Source: Methylotuvimicrobium alcaliphilum 20Z (GTDB lineage: Bacteria; Pseudomonadota; Gammaproteobacteria; Methylococcales; Methylomonadaceae). From it: DNA of 64,000 nt. Each line of letters starts with the position of its first letter. Within the stretch, counting starts at the first letter, position 1. Below the pieces are notes generated by a model, which did no database searches, was not told the DNA's origin, and saw only the letters and a list, made by a program, of their open reading frames with translations. The stretch covers positions 1,302,001-1,366,000 of the forward strand of contig NC_016112.1 in assembly GCF_000968535.2 (NCBI RefSeq). Direction: 5' to 3'. The translations under genes and the position numbers were made by a program. Below are positions 43,049 to 51,971 of this stretch, in pieces.

Positions 43049-44757
43049 AGAGACTGTGAAAGTATTATTGCAGTCCATACACTATAATATATATTACTTA
43101 ACCACTACCCGTTAACAAACCGCCATGTCATCCCGCCGCTATCATCGCGCATTAAACCGCCAGCAAGACATGCTGTTGCCGCTTTGTATTGATGACTATG
43201 TTAGTCAGAATAATCCAGTGCGAGCCATTGATGCCTATGTCGATACGTTGGACTTGTATGTCTTAGGTTTCAAAAACACCGAGCCGGTCATTGGTGCCGG
43301 GCAGCCGGCTTATGATCCGGCGGCGTTATTGAAGCTGTATTTGTATGGCTATTTGCAAGGTATTCGCAGTAGCCGTAAATTGGAACGAGAGACCACCCGC
43401 AATCTGGAAGTGATGTGGCTGATCGCAGGCTTACAGCCTACCTACAAAACCATCGCCGACTTTCGCCAAGGCAATAGCGATGCCTTAAAGGCGGCGAACC
43501 GCGATTTCCTATTGCTGTGCAAAGAACTCACGCTGTTCGGTGGCGAACAAGTCGCCGTCGATGGCAGCTTTTTCAATGCCAACGCCAGTAAAGCGGGGAT
43601 TTACACCGAAGATAAACTCAACAAACAGCTTGAAAAGTTAAGCCGGAAAATCGCCGACTACCAACAAGCCCTCGCCGAGCAGGATTCCGCCGATGACCGA
43701 GCCAGCCTAGGCAGCCTGGTTGAGGATAAACAGCTGCCAGCAAAGCTTGAGCAATTGCAAACTAAACAAGCCGAGAAAAAAGCCTTGCTGCAACAGCTCA
43801 AAACCAGCGGCGACAAACAAGTCTCCACCGTCGACCCCGATGCCCGCTTGCTGACCAAACGCGGACAAACCGTTTCCGGCTACAATGTCCAAATTGCCGT
43901 GGACGACCGGCACAAACTGATCGTGGTCGACGAGGCCACACAAGCCGGTAATGACGTTCATCAGCTGGCGCCGATGATGGCAAAGGCGCAAGAGACCTTG
44001 CAGTCCGAAAGCCTGACCGGGCTTGCCGACAGTGGTTATTTCGAAGGCAACCAACTGAAATCTTGCGAAGACCAAAACACTCCCGTATATGTGGCCATAC
44101 CCGATAAGTCGAAAGCCATCGCCGCGAAGGGACGCTTGACGCGCGAGCAGTTCAGCTACGACCCGGAACAAAATGCCTATTGTTGCCCACAAGGCAAGCT
44201 ATTGACTGTCAGCGGCAAAGCCCATCAAAAAAACGGCAAATGGATGACCGGCTACAAAAGCAAGCCCGCCGACTGCAGCCAGTGTCCCCTACGCGAACAC
44301 TGTTTAACCGAAAAAGCCACGATCAAACAAATTCAGCGCTGGGAGCATGAAGACGTCATCGAACGCCACCGCCAGCGGATGGAACAACAACCGGGCATCA
44401 TGAAGAAACGCGCGGCCTTGGTTGAGCACCCCTTTGGTACGCTCAAGCATCGCGCGGGCATGAACCACTTCTTGATGCGAGGCTTGGAAAAGTGTCGAGG
44501 CGAATTTAGCCTGATGGTTTTAGCCTACAACTTCACGCGCCTACTCACGATTCTCGGTGCTGACGCGCTGAGGGATTATTGCGTCCGGAGACCAGGAAAT
44601 ACGCTAAAAAACATGGAATATGCATAAAAAATGACGGATTTTGGCTGGTTAGCTTAAATAAAAACGATGCCATAGGCAGCAAAACCTGAATTTTCAAAAA
44701 AATGCCGCGCTGGGCAACCTGAGAGCCGCTTAGATTTGGAATACTTTCACAGTCTCT
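43049..44757 (+). mobile_element. IS1182-family insertion sequence
   Basis: About 1.71 kb with terminal inverted repeats AGAGACTGTGAAAGTATT and AATACTTTCACAGTCTCT. Exact ends are uncertain by about 2 bp, with a possible short duplication (TAGA). It sits at the centre of a CCCACGCT/AGCGTGGG palindrome of the MITE. Confidence 0.85.
43125..44627 (+). CDS. IS1182 family transposase
   Basis: 500 aa, intact DDE transposase. N-terminal domain: LPLCIDDYVSQNNPVRAIDA and PAALLKLYLYGYLQGIRSSR (DUF772). Catalytic Asp regions: EQVAVDGSFFNANASK and SLTGLADSGYFEG; Glu region near VEHPFGTLKHRAGMNHFLMR. A Cys-rich piece (CSQCPLREHCLTEKATI) is typical of the family. Full length suggests the element may still be active. 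Confidence 0.93.
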   Translation: MSSRRYHRALNRQQDMLLPLCIDDYVSQNNPVRAIDAYVDTLDLYVLGFKNTEPVIGAGQPAYDPAALLKLYLYGYLQGIRSSRKLERETTRNLEVMWLIAGLQPTYKTIADFRQGNSDALKAANRDFLLLCKELTLFGGEQVAVDGSFFNANASKAGIYTEDKLNKQLEKLSRKIADYQQALAEQDSADDRASLGSLVEDKQLPAKLEQLQTKQAEKKALLQQLKTSGDKQVSTVDPDARLLTKRGQTVSGYNVQIAVDDRHKLIVVDEATQAGNDVHQLAPMMAKAQETLQSESLTGLADSGYFEGNQLKSCEDQNTPVYVAIPDKSKAIAAKGRLTREQFSYDPEQNAYCCPQGKLLTVSGKAHQKNGKWMTGYKSKPADCSQCPLREHCLTEKATIKQIQRWEHEDVIERHRQRMEQQPGIMKKRAALVEHPFGTLKHRAGMNHFLMRGLEKCRGEFSLMVLAYNFTRLLTILGADALRDYCVRRPGNTLKNMEYA

Positions 44758-45380
44758 AGAGCGTGGGAATGAAGACCGAGACGCTCTAGCGTCTCGTACC
44801 GCTGGAGCGGTTCTCAGGCATTCCCACGCAGAGCGTGGGAACGATAATTGTCGGGGACTGAATAGTTACTATTGATCAGATGAGCATGGATGACATTTTG
44901 AATCGTATAGAAAGGCTTCCTGTAATGATTCAACGTCAACTATACGATGCGCTTTCTGAACGATTGGTTTTTAATAATTGTTGAAGGTGTAATTTAGGGA
45001 GAAACAGGTAGTATTAAGCCTAAAATAACCTGGGTTCGTAACCATGGTCGGTACTAGCGCAGACTATGAACGAAAAAAATCGCTATTCTAAAAAAATATG
45101 CCATGTTAAAGCCGAAAGTTACAGAATTAATTACCGAAGAAGACTGCTTGCAAGGCGAGCTAATTAACGATGTAAAACACGAGCTAAATGATACTGAATT
45201 GGCCTGCGTTTAATTGGCCATTAACAATTGGTACCTGACCCTAATGTATCCCCACAAAACGCTCGTTCCCATGCTCTGCGCTCACCGTTATACACAAATA
45301 TCGGTAAACTTGCTAAACAGAGGTCATCGTATAACTGGAAACGGTGTTGTTTGATAAATCTGCGGATATTGGATATCAGT

Positions 45381-45515
45381 GGCTCCGAGATCGCGATCTG
45401 GGGATCGCTCCCACAGAGCATCCAGCCCCTTGTGGGAGCGACGCCTTCGTCGCGATTTCGAAGTCGGTTACGTTAAGCAACAATAAAGGGTATCGAGGTC
45501 ACATTCGCCCAGCGC
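45381..45515. repeat. Family G REP-like palindrome inside the Uma2 pseudogene
   Basis: Matches 15890-16050 (CGCGATCTGGGGATCGCTCC; GTGGGAGCGACGCCTTCGTC) and shares its tail GGTATCGAGGTCACATTCGC, which joins directly to Uma2 sequence. Confidence 0.7.
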
Positions 45516-45864
45516 AAACCATGAGCGAATTGCTGGGAATGTTTATAGAAAGTTCGGCAATCATTTGGAGGGCTTGCCTTGCGAACCTTTCGGGTCGGAT
45601 ATGAAGGTCAAAGTGGGGGCAAACTTTTTTATCCCGATGTCACCGTTGATTGCGATTTCGATGAATCGCAGCCTTATTACGTGCAGTCGCCGATTATCAT
45701 TGTCGAGGTGTTGTCCAAGGCAACGCGCAAGATGGATGAAACTATTAAATTGCTTTCCTACATCGATATTCCGAGCTTGCAAGAGTATGTGTTGATCGAG
45801 CAGGATTTTGTCGATATCCAAGTTATTCGCCGGAATGAGTCATGGCTGCCAAGGCATTACTTTT

Positions 45865-46093
45865 CCTGATTAGTAAGATGCTTCAGCTTGCCGAAGTCAA
45901 CTGTCCGAGCAGTGGCCAGTCGTAGCCACTTCTGCGGGACGGGTTATTTAACCCGTCCCCAACGTTTCGGTTTGCCCTAAACAATTCGGCTGACTTCGGC
46001 CAAAGCCAAAACGTTTAGGACGAGGTTGCAAACCTCGTCCTGCCAGGGACATGCTGGTTTTTGGGCTTTAGCTGAAGAAACTTGCTAATCAGG
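45865..46093. mobile_element. Family B MITE, copy 3, inserted in the Uma2 gene
   Basis: 229 bp with ends CCTGATTAGTAAG and CTTGCTAATCAGG, flanked by TTACTTTT at 45857-45864 and 46094-46101. The flanking protein frames are continuous after conceptual removal. Confidence 0.95.
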
Positions 46094-46254
46094 TTACTTT
46101 TTGGGGGATGAAATTACTTTTGAATCGATCGATTTTAACTTGCCGGTCGAGTCGATTTACGCACGGGTGCATAACGAAGAGATGCTTGAGTTTTTAAGCA
46201 AGCAAGCGGCCAGTGATTGAGCGTAACCGTATTTCAAACCTCCTTACCCATACC

Positions 46255-46442
46255 ATGAAAAAGCTGCCGATCGGTATTCAAACGTTCTCGGAACTGATCG
46301 AGGGCAATTATTATGTCGATAAAACGGCCCTGATTGCTGAGCTGATTGATTCCGGCAAATATTATTTTCTGGCGCGGCTGAGAAGATTCGGCAAATCGTT
46401 GTTAGCACGCTGAAATCGCTTTTTGCCGGTGAGAAGGCTTTA
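46255..46442 (+). pseudogene. Truncated copy of the AAA-ATPase-like gene
   Basis: Reads [20 protein letters not shown] and [15 protein letters not shown], nearly identical to the start of the intact gene at 47299. A 5-nt loss in the GKSLL-V region shifts the frame, and the similarity ends at AGEKAL. What follows to 46693 has no recognised gene. Confidence 0.82.
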
Positions 46443-46693
46443 GTTGTACCGTACCTCAGCAAAGGGTAACGGCTATTGGTAGTTCTGATTGATAGAGAAG
46501 GCTATCAAAATTCAGTTTTCCGGCGTTTGTTGCGATTTGCCTCTATTGTGGCGCATTGCTACAATCGGGGAAGCTTTACCTGATTACTTTCGAGCTTCAA
46601 CTAAAACCGGAACGTTACCGATCCTATTAATTCAGTTCATCGGGTCGTTTGACCTTTATCAAATAATCAGGAAACCTTTTGGAGAATTTGCAA

Positions 46694-46915
46694 ATGGCTA
46701 CCAGCAGTATACGCTTAGATCAAGACCTCATCGAAAAAGCCACTATCATGGCTAAAGCGCTTAACCGGACCCCTCCGAAGCAGATTGAACATTGGGCGAA
46801 AATTGGCGAGATGATGGAAGACAATCCCGATTTGCCATACGAGTTTGTGAGGCAGGCTATCATTGCAAAAGCAGAGCGGGAAGCCGGAAAACTCGAGGCT
46901 TACGATTTTGGTTGA
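46694..46915 (+). CDS. ParD-like antitoxin
   Basis: 73 aa. ATSSIRLDQDLIEKATIMAK begins an RHH-like fold, and RTPPKQIEHWAKIGEMMEDN then PDLPYEF is characteristic of the ParD-like antitoxin family (DUF3423). GGAG lies 10 nt upstream of the ATG. The toxin gene overlaps its end. Confidence 0.8.
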   Translation: MATSSIRLDQDLIEKATIMAKALNRTPPKQIEHWAKIGEMMEDNPDLPYEFVRQAIIAKAEREAGKLEAYDFG

Positions 46916-47192
46916 AGCTGCCAGGGTATTACAGACACCTACATTTAAAAAGGCGGTAAAAAAGCTTAATCCTAATCAAAAAAGCGACCTCGATTCGGCC
47001 GTTAAGGAGCTGATGGCCAACCCTGACTTGGGCGAGCGGACAAAGGGAGATTTAGCATTTTTGAGGGTATACCAATTTAAAATGAACAAGCAACCGACTC
47101 TGCTAGGATACAGTTTTGATGATGGCACATTGGTTCTTGAATTGATGGCCTTAGGCTCCCACGAGAATTTCTATCGCGACATTAAGCGATGA
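46908..47192 (+). CDS. RelE/ParE-family toxin
   Basis: About 94 aa. LQTPTFKKAVKKLNPNQKSD, KGDLAFLRVYQFKMN and the end MALGSHENFYRDIKR fit the RelE/ParE-type fold found with ParD-like antitoxins. Translation probably begins at TTG 46908, overlapping the antitoxin stop by 8 nt. Toxin action (mRNA cleavage or gyrase) not determinable. Confidence 0.78.
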   Translation: MVEAARVLQTPTFKKAVKKLNPNQKSDLDSAVKELMANPDLGERTKGDLAFLRVYQFKMNKQPTLLGYSFDDGTLVLELMALGSHENFYRDIKR

Positions 47193-47298
47193 TCATAAAC
47201 AGGTTGTCGATTGATATGATACCGAATGCAAAAAGGACTATGAGCGGTTTTAGGCGGTCGTGTTTAATCGCTTTTTTTGTTAAACACGGTGGAAGATC

Positions 47299-48837
47299 AT
47301 GAAAAAGCTGCCAATCGGTATTCAAACGTTCTCAGAACTGATCGAGGGCAATTATTATTATGTCGATAAAACGGCCCTGATTGCCGAGTTGATTGATTCG
47401 GGCAAATATTATTTTTTGGCGCGCCCGCGGAGATTCGGCAAGTCGTTATTGGTTAGCACGCTGAAATCGCTCTTTGCCGGTGAGAAGGCGCTATTTGACG
47501 GTTTATTTTTGCAAAATCATTGGGATTGGTCGGTGAATTACCCGGTGATCCATATCAGTTTCGGCGGGGGTGTCGTGAATTCCGCTGCTATGTTGGATGA
47601 ACGTTTTCGGGCTATTTTAGACGAGACGGCTGAGTTCTATCGGGTTGATTTACATCATGATGATTTGGCGAATCGTTTTGCCGAGTTGATCAAAAAGCTG
47701 GCGGATCAATTTCAACAGCGGGTTGTTGTGTTGGTCGATGAATACGACAAGCCGATTTTGGACAATATTGAGCATTCGGCGCGGGCTGTTGCGATTAGGG
47801 AAGGCTTACGCAACATTTATTCGGTAATTAAAGACAGGGATGCTTTTATCAAGTTCGCGTTGCTCACCGGTGTGAGTAAATTCAGCAAAGTCAGTTTGTT
47901 TAGTGGCTTGAACAATTTACGGGATATTTCGTTGGATGGCCGCTATGCCACATTATGCGGCTATACCTTGGCGGAAATTCAATCGGTGTTTAGCGAACGT
48001 TTGTCCGGTGTAGATTTCAGTCAGTTGGCCGAGTGGTATAACGGTTATAACTTTTTGGGTGAGAAGGTCTATAACCCGTTTGATGTGTTGCTGTATCTGG
48101 AACAGCGTTTATTCAAGAGCTATTGGTTCAAGAGCGGTAGCCCGGATTTTTTGATTCGTTTGGTTAGAGAGCGGCAATATGCCATTCCCGATTTAGAGAA
48201 TGTGGTTGTCGATGAGGCGATGCTCAGCCGTTTTGATATCGATGACATTACGCTTGAAAACCTGTTGTTTCAGACCGGCTATTTGACAATTGAACGGGTG
48301 GAGGATTTGGGAGGAGAGCGTTTTTATCACCTGACTTATCCAAACCGCGAGGTCAAGGCAGGTCTGAATAGTCATTTATTGCGGGAGTTGGTGCAATCCG
48401 GGCAGGCGACGCGTCAGCAGATGCGCATTTATAAGGCTTTGGAACAGGCCGATCCGGAACAATTGCAACAGGGTTTGACTGCTTTGTTTGCCGCGATTCC
48501 TCATGATTGGTATCGACAAAATCAATTGGCTCGATATGAGGGTTATTATGCGTCTATCGTTTATTGTTGTCTGGCGGCCTTGGGGTTGAATGTGATCGCG
48601 GAAGATATGACCAACCAGGGTAGTGTCGATTTGACCGTCAAGTTGGCTGAAAAGATTTTTATTATTGAATTTAAAGTACTGGAGGGAAAGCGCGAGTCGG
48701 GGCGAGCATTGGCGCAGATCAAGGCAAGAAAATATTGGCAAAAATATGCTACCGGTGAGTTTCAGGTGATGTTAATCGGTATCGAGTTTGATAAATCTGA
48801 GCGCAATATTGTAAATTTCGAGTGGGAAGCGGTTTAA
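47299..48837 (+). CDS. AAA-ATPase-like / PD-(D/E)XK nuclease fusion (DUF1703-type)
   Basis: 512 aa. N-terminal AAA_ATPase-like domain: [38 protein letters not shown] (Walker A variant), VVVLVDEYDKPILDNIE (Walker B). The C-terminal part has a nuclease-like core IFIIEFKVLEGKRESGRALA then QIKARKYWQKY. Such proteins are common and of unclear role; some resemble NTPases of defence. A truncated copy lies 1 kb upstream. Confidence 0.85.
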   Translation: MKKLPIGIQTFSELIEGNYYYVDKTALIAELIDSGKYYFLARPRRFGKSLLVSTLKSLFAGEKALFDGLFLQNHWDWSVNYPVIHISFGGGVVNSAAMLDERFRAILDETAEFYRVDLHHDDLANRFAELIKKLADQFQQRVVVLVDEYDKPILDNIEHSARAVAIREGLRNIYSVIKDRDAFIKFALLTGVSKFSKVSLFSGLNNLRDISLDGRYATLCGYTLAEIQSVFSERLSGVDFSQLAEWYNGYNFLGEKVYNPFDVLLYLEQRLFKSYWFKSGSPDFLIRLVRERQYAIPDLENVVVDEAMLSRFDIDDITLENLLFQTGYLTIERVEDLGGERFYHLTYPNREVKAGLNSHLLRELVQSGQATRQQMRIYKALEQADPEQLQQGLTALFAAIPHDWYRQNQLARYEGYYASIVYCCLAALGLNVIAEDMTNQGSVDLTVKLAEKIFIIEFKVLEGKRESGRALAQIKARKYWQKYATGEFQVMLIGIEFDKSERNIVNFEWEAV

Positions 48838-48900
48838 TTGATATTTGTTACTATTTCGGCCAAAGCTTAGGATTGATAGCGGTCGCTGTGCAGCCGTTGG

Positions 48901-49215
48901 TTATGTCCCGTATCTTATCGGTGGCCCGGAATTCCAAGGACGAATGTTTTTTAACTGGGCCTCAAGAGCATCTTCCGTAATTTCGGTATCATAGCTTGCC
49001 TGAGCCCGCAGCCAATACCCGTTGGACAAGCCAAAGAAACGGCAGAGTCGTAGATCAGTATCTGCGGTTATCGAATGCTTTCCAGCAATAATTTGGCTGA
49101 TTCGTTGAGCAGGAACTCCAATTTCTTTTGCAAGGCGGTATTAAGAAATATCCATGGGCTCAAGAAACTCTTCTCTCAGTAACTCGCCGGGCGTTACAGG
49201 GGCAATGTTGCGCAT
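48901..49215 (-). pseudogene. HigA-family antitoxin with an internal stop
   Basis: From ATG 49215: MRNIAPVTPGELLREEFLEP then MDIS, TAA, then YRLAKEIGVPAQRISQIIAG and LSNGYWLRAQASYD. The TAA replaces a Gln codon (CAA) at the start of the HTH. The rest of the HTH_XRE/VapI fold is complete, ending at TAA 48903-48901. No HigB gene is adjacent; a BrnT-like pair precedes it by 10 bp on the same strand. Confidence 0.8.
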
Positions 49216-49225
49216 GAATTACCTC

Positions 49226-49498
49226 CTACCGATCTTCATGCAAACGACCTTCTACATATTTGTGGAGGATACTGGCAACAAGCGTCTGGTAAGGGATGCC
49301 TTCCGCCAGGGCTTTCTTCTGGAGTCCACGAAGATCCTTAGATGAAAGCCTGATGTTGATACGGGCATCTTTCTTGAACATGGCTTCTGCGTATTGCTGA
49401 TGCCGCGCTTTCTGTTCTTCAAAATCTGGAGTTCGCTGCAACTCGCCAGCATCGAATGCATCCAGAATTTCTTGCTCTTCTTTATCCAGTCTGTTCAT
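49226..49498 (-). CDS. CopG/BrnA-type antitoxin
   Basis: 90 aa. N-terminal acidic linker (DAFDAGELQRTPDFEEQKAR) and a C-terminal ribbon-helix-helix-like segment (INIRLSSKDLRGLQKKALAE). It overlaps the toxin stop by 4 nt (ATGA). The pair is a BrnTA-like type II module. Confidence 0.78.
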   Translation of the reverse strand: MNRLDKEEQEILDAFDAGELQRTPDFEEQKARHQQYAEAMFKKDARINIRLSSKDLRGLQKKALAEGIPYQTLVASILHKYVEGRLHEDR

Positions 49499-49773
49499 TT
49501 CGGACCTCCCAAATAAGCTTTGGTTGCTTTCCTGCTCGGAATGATTGTTTTCAAAAAAATCTCATCTTCCGATTCTACAAAGGGCACCAGATAAGCATAA
49601 CCCTCTATCTCAACCACATGTATCTGTTGGCCAGGATATTGTTTCTGATTCGGATGCTCGAACGTGTCCAAAATTCCCCCAACCGAGATGTGAAAAACCA
49701 CATTCTCGAAAGAGATATTCCGTTCCTCTTGGAGAAGCTTATTCCTCTCTGGATTCCATGTGATTGGCTTCAT
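49495..49773 (-). CDS. BrnT-type toxin
   Basis: 92 aa from ATG 49773. ITWNPERNKLLQEERNISFE and VHVVEIEGYAYLVPFVE-like segments match the BrnT/DUF4258-type RelE-like fold. A longer frame upstream (to 49878) is repeat DNA. Adjacent antitoxin overlaps its stop. Confidence 0.7.
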   Translation of the reverse strand: MKPITWNPERNKLLQEERNISFENVVFHISVGGILDTFEHPNQKQYPGQQIHVVEIEGYAYLVPFVESEDEIFLKTIIPSRKATKAYLGGPK

Positions 49774-50886
49774 GGACAGAAGTGTAGAACATCGTGTGCT
49801 TTTTGTACTCATAGACGCTATGCGGGACGGATTTTGCAAACCCGTTCGCGCATTAATCCTAAAAAGAGCGGTTGACATGTGTTGTAGACCGTTCGTACCC
49901 CTAGCAGGACGGGGTTTGCAACCCCGTCCTAAACGTTTTGACTTTGGCTGAAGTTAGCCGAAATGTTTAGGGCAAACCGAAACGTTGGGGACGGGTTAAA
50001 TAACCCGTCCCGCAGAAGTGGCTACGACTGGCCACTGCTCGGACAATTGGCTTCAGCAAGCTGAAGCATCTTGCTAACCAGGAATCTATTTGGTCTGGAT
50101 TCCGGCAAGCCCTGCGACGGATAAAAAACAAAATGTATAACGATCATGGCTGTACGATGTGGGCTTCCCACTTAAGACGGGACAAAAGCACTAAGAATTA
50201 ACCGTTCGCCCTGAGCCTGTCGAAGGGTGGATGGTTAATCCGCCCATGGTTCGATAGGCTCACCACGAACGGATTAACCTTAAACTGTCCCGCGTTAAGT
50301 GAGTAGCCACGATGTGCAGAAATGGTTATAGTTTTAATTTCTTAGTGCCAGCACAATAGCTTTAAAAGTATCATCTATGTCAGTATGTTGTTAGCTATAC
50401 TCATCGTATATCAAAATGCGGCGCCGGGGTGTCCGGTAAACTTGATTTGGTGACTTGTCTCGTTCCCAAGTTCTCCTTCACTGCCATTAAGTTAAGGATT
50501 TTTCCGTTCGCCCTGAGCCTGTCGAAGGGTGAATGGAAAAATCCTGGGTCGATAAGTTAAGTTCTACTTGGGAATGCCTACCTTTAAGCTCAGCTTATCG
50601 TTCGTCAAGCAGAGCTTGACGGTAGACACTCCCAAACAAGAGTTTGGGAGCAAGCAAAAGCGTCAAAGAGCAAATGCATTTCAGCAGTGCTGATCGGATG
50701 TTTGCCAACTATCCGGTAAATTTGATTTGATGACTTTTTATTTTTATAAAGCACGCGTTTCGGGTTGCGCGAATACGATTATTTGAAATGAAGATAGCAT
50801 TGAATCCAAAGGAGAAAGCGAGACAGGCCGCCTGAGGGCGGGTGCTATCCCAACCGGCTGAAGTTCCGGGGTTCTCGCGTAAATTG
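49774..50886. repeat. Gene-free stretch with chimeric repeats
   Basis: About 49850-50083 joins a family D end (AATCCTAAAAAGAGCGGTTG) to an inverted family B copy lacking one terminal repeat and ending CTTGCTAACCAGG. At 50169-50301 a separate inverted repeat has CACTTAAGACGGGACA and TGTCCCGCGTTAAGTG ends and inner GAACGG/CCGTTC palindromes. A family E fragment begins near 50398, and AACTCTTGTTTGGGAG-type direct repeats surround 50630. Apart from possible promoter DNA for the lipoprotein operon, no gene is seen. Confidence 0.65.
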
Positions 50887-51570
50887 ATGAAAAAAATTGT
50901 TATATATGCAGTTGCATTGTCGGCGGTGAGTTTGGCTGCCTGTGTCAGTCGCGGTATTAGTGAAAATGTCGTCGACAAGGGGCCGCAAGTCGTGGTTGCT
51001 CCATTGGCGCCGGAAGAACGGATGACCATTGCCGTGTCCCGTTTTACCAATGAATCGGTTTACGGCAGCGGTTTGTTTACAGACGCTTCCGGCGATAGGA
51101 TCGGCAAACAAGCCGCGGATATGTTGTCGCGGCATTTGATGGCGACGCAACGTTTCAATATCGTGGAAAGACAAGACATCGGAAGGCTCAAGTCGGAGGC
51201 TGAGTTGATGGGCGCGACAGAACAGCAGTTCAAGCAAAATTTGCTTGGAGTCGATGCCTTGATCATGGGTTCGGTCGTGGAATTAGGGCGCGATACCACC
51301 GGCGGCGTTTGGTTGTTGGGTAAAGAAAAAACCCAGCGCGCTCGCGCTCGTGTCGTATTGCGTTTGGTCGATCCGAAAACCGGTCAAGTGTTTTACAGCC
51401 AAGAAGGCAGCGGCGATGCGACGATGTCGGCCACCAGTACTTTGGGTTTCGGCGGTACGGCCGGATTCGATTCGACCCTGGAAGGCAAGGCTATCGATGC
51501 CGCGATTGTCAACATGATCAATAATGTGGTTTCGACGCTGGATGCACGGCGCCAAAGCCGGCCTCGTTAA
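50887..51570 (+). CDS. CsgG/HfaB-like lipoprotein
   Basis: About 227 aa. Lipobox SLAACVSRG near residue 20. The CsgG-type fold is seen in ERMTIAVSRFTNESVYGSGL and FNIVERQDIGRLKSEAELMG, and the end has a glycine-rich TLGFGGTAGFDSTLEGKAID. Such proteins assemble in the outer membrane. The next two genes, DUF4810 and GNA1162-type lipoproteins, are its usual partners. ATG 50887. Confidence 0.85.
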   Translation: MKKIVIYAVALSAVSLAACVSRGISENVVDKGPQVVVAPLAPEERMTIAVSRFTNESVYGSGLFTDASGDRIGKQAADMLSRHLMATQRFNIVERQDIGRLKSEAELMGATEQQFKQNLLGVDALIMGSVVELGRDTTGGVWLLGKEKTQRARARVVLRLVDPKTGQVFYSQEGSGDATMSATSTLGFGGTAGFDSTLEGKAIDAAIVNMINNVVSTLDARRQSRPR

Positions 51571-51572
51571 CC

Positions 51573-51971
51573 ATGTCTTCATTACGGGTTGTTGGTTGGT
51601 GCGTGATGTCGGTCTTTGTTTTGGCCGGCTGCGCTCCTCAGGGATTGTATTATTGGGGAGCTTATGAAGACGGGCTTTACGATCGGTATGTCGAAAACAG
51701 CGGCGAACAAGTCGAAGCTTATTTACGGCAATCGATGACCGAGGCAGAGGCTAGCCGCATGCCTGTGCCGCCGGGTTTATATGCGGATTATGGTTTTGTG
51801 TTGTATCAACGCGGAGACAAGGCGGGCGCAATCGACTATTTTCGTCGTGAGCGCGAGCTTTATCCCGAATCCACGGCTTTGATGAACAAATTGATAGAAC
51901 GGATCGAACAGCAAGATAAGTCGGGTGCGGCGGAGTTGCCAACTGAGGAATTAGCCGGAGAAGAGCGATGA
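51573..51971 (+). CDS. DUF4810 lipoprotein
   Basis: 132 aa. Lipobox VFVLAGCAPQ, then LYYWGAYEDGLYDRYV, and a TPR-like DYGFVLYQRGDKAGAIDYF. Member of the three-lipoprotein operon with the CsgG-like and GNA1162-like genes. The next gene start overlaps its stop by 4 nt. Confidence 0.85.
   Translation: MSSLRVVGWCVMSVFVLAGCAPQGLYYWGAYEDGLYDRYVENSGEQVEAYLRQSMTEAEASRMPVPPGLYADYGFVLYQRGDKAGAIDYFRRERELYPESTALMNKLIERIEQQDKSGAAELPTEELAGEER

Larger units (their letters stand above)
43013..44869. mobile_element. Family C MITE, copy 3 (inverted), split by an IS1182-type element
   Basis: Starts GTAATTATTCACC and ends GACTGAATAGTTAC, flanked by TATTGATC at 43005-43012 and 44870-44877. Without the IS it would be about 150 bp. 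This shows the MITE jumped into the duplicated gene before the IS arrived. Confidence 0.88.
42770..44984 (+). pseudogene. Second copy of the 115-aa gene, interrupted
   Basis: Begins ATGAAAGTAGAGCGG as in the first copy, but a 1-nt deletion just after shifts the frame. The body resumes in the original frame (SETLRRSKVESWQQQ) to KLISHID and is then cut by the MITE/IS insertion. The C-terminal part (DQMSMDDILNRIERLPVM) resumes at about 44873. Confidence 0.8.
42560..45063 (+). repeat. Segmental direct repeat, copy 2 (interrupted)
   Basis: Same segment as 40461-41093. It is interrupted at 43013-44869 by a family C MITE with nested IS. Removing the insertion and one TATTGATC gives a colinear copy. 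Confidence 0.85.
45103..46220 (+). pseudogene. Uma2-family (DUF820) gene broken by two insertions and a frameshift
   Basis: Three pieces can be joined. Piece 1 (from ATG 45103): LITEEDCLQGELINDVKHE, the usual Uma2 start. Repeat DNA then interrupts (about 45186-45515). Piece 2: SANHERIAGNVYRKFGNHLE then LPCEPFGSDMKVKV, which shifts frame near 45612-45628 to KLFYPDVTVDCDFDESQPYY and IIIVEVLSKATRKMDETIKL, ending at WLPRHYF. A family B MITE (45865-46093) cuts here. Piece 3: GDEITFESIDFNLPVESIYA to the stop at 46220. Excision of the MITE and one TTACTTTT restores HYFLGDE in frame. Uma2 proteins have a PD-(D/E)XK-like nuclease fold. Confidence 0.82.

Noticed and set aside
43658-44192. Minus-strand frames inside the IS1182 transposase
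   Set aside because: Shadow frames of the intact transposase gene.
46489-46755. 88-codon frame before the ParD-like gene
   Set aside because: Overlaps the antitoxin in another frame, no recognisable protein features.
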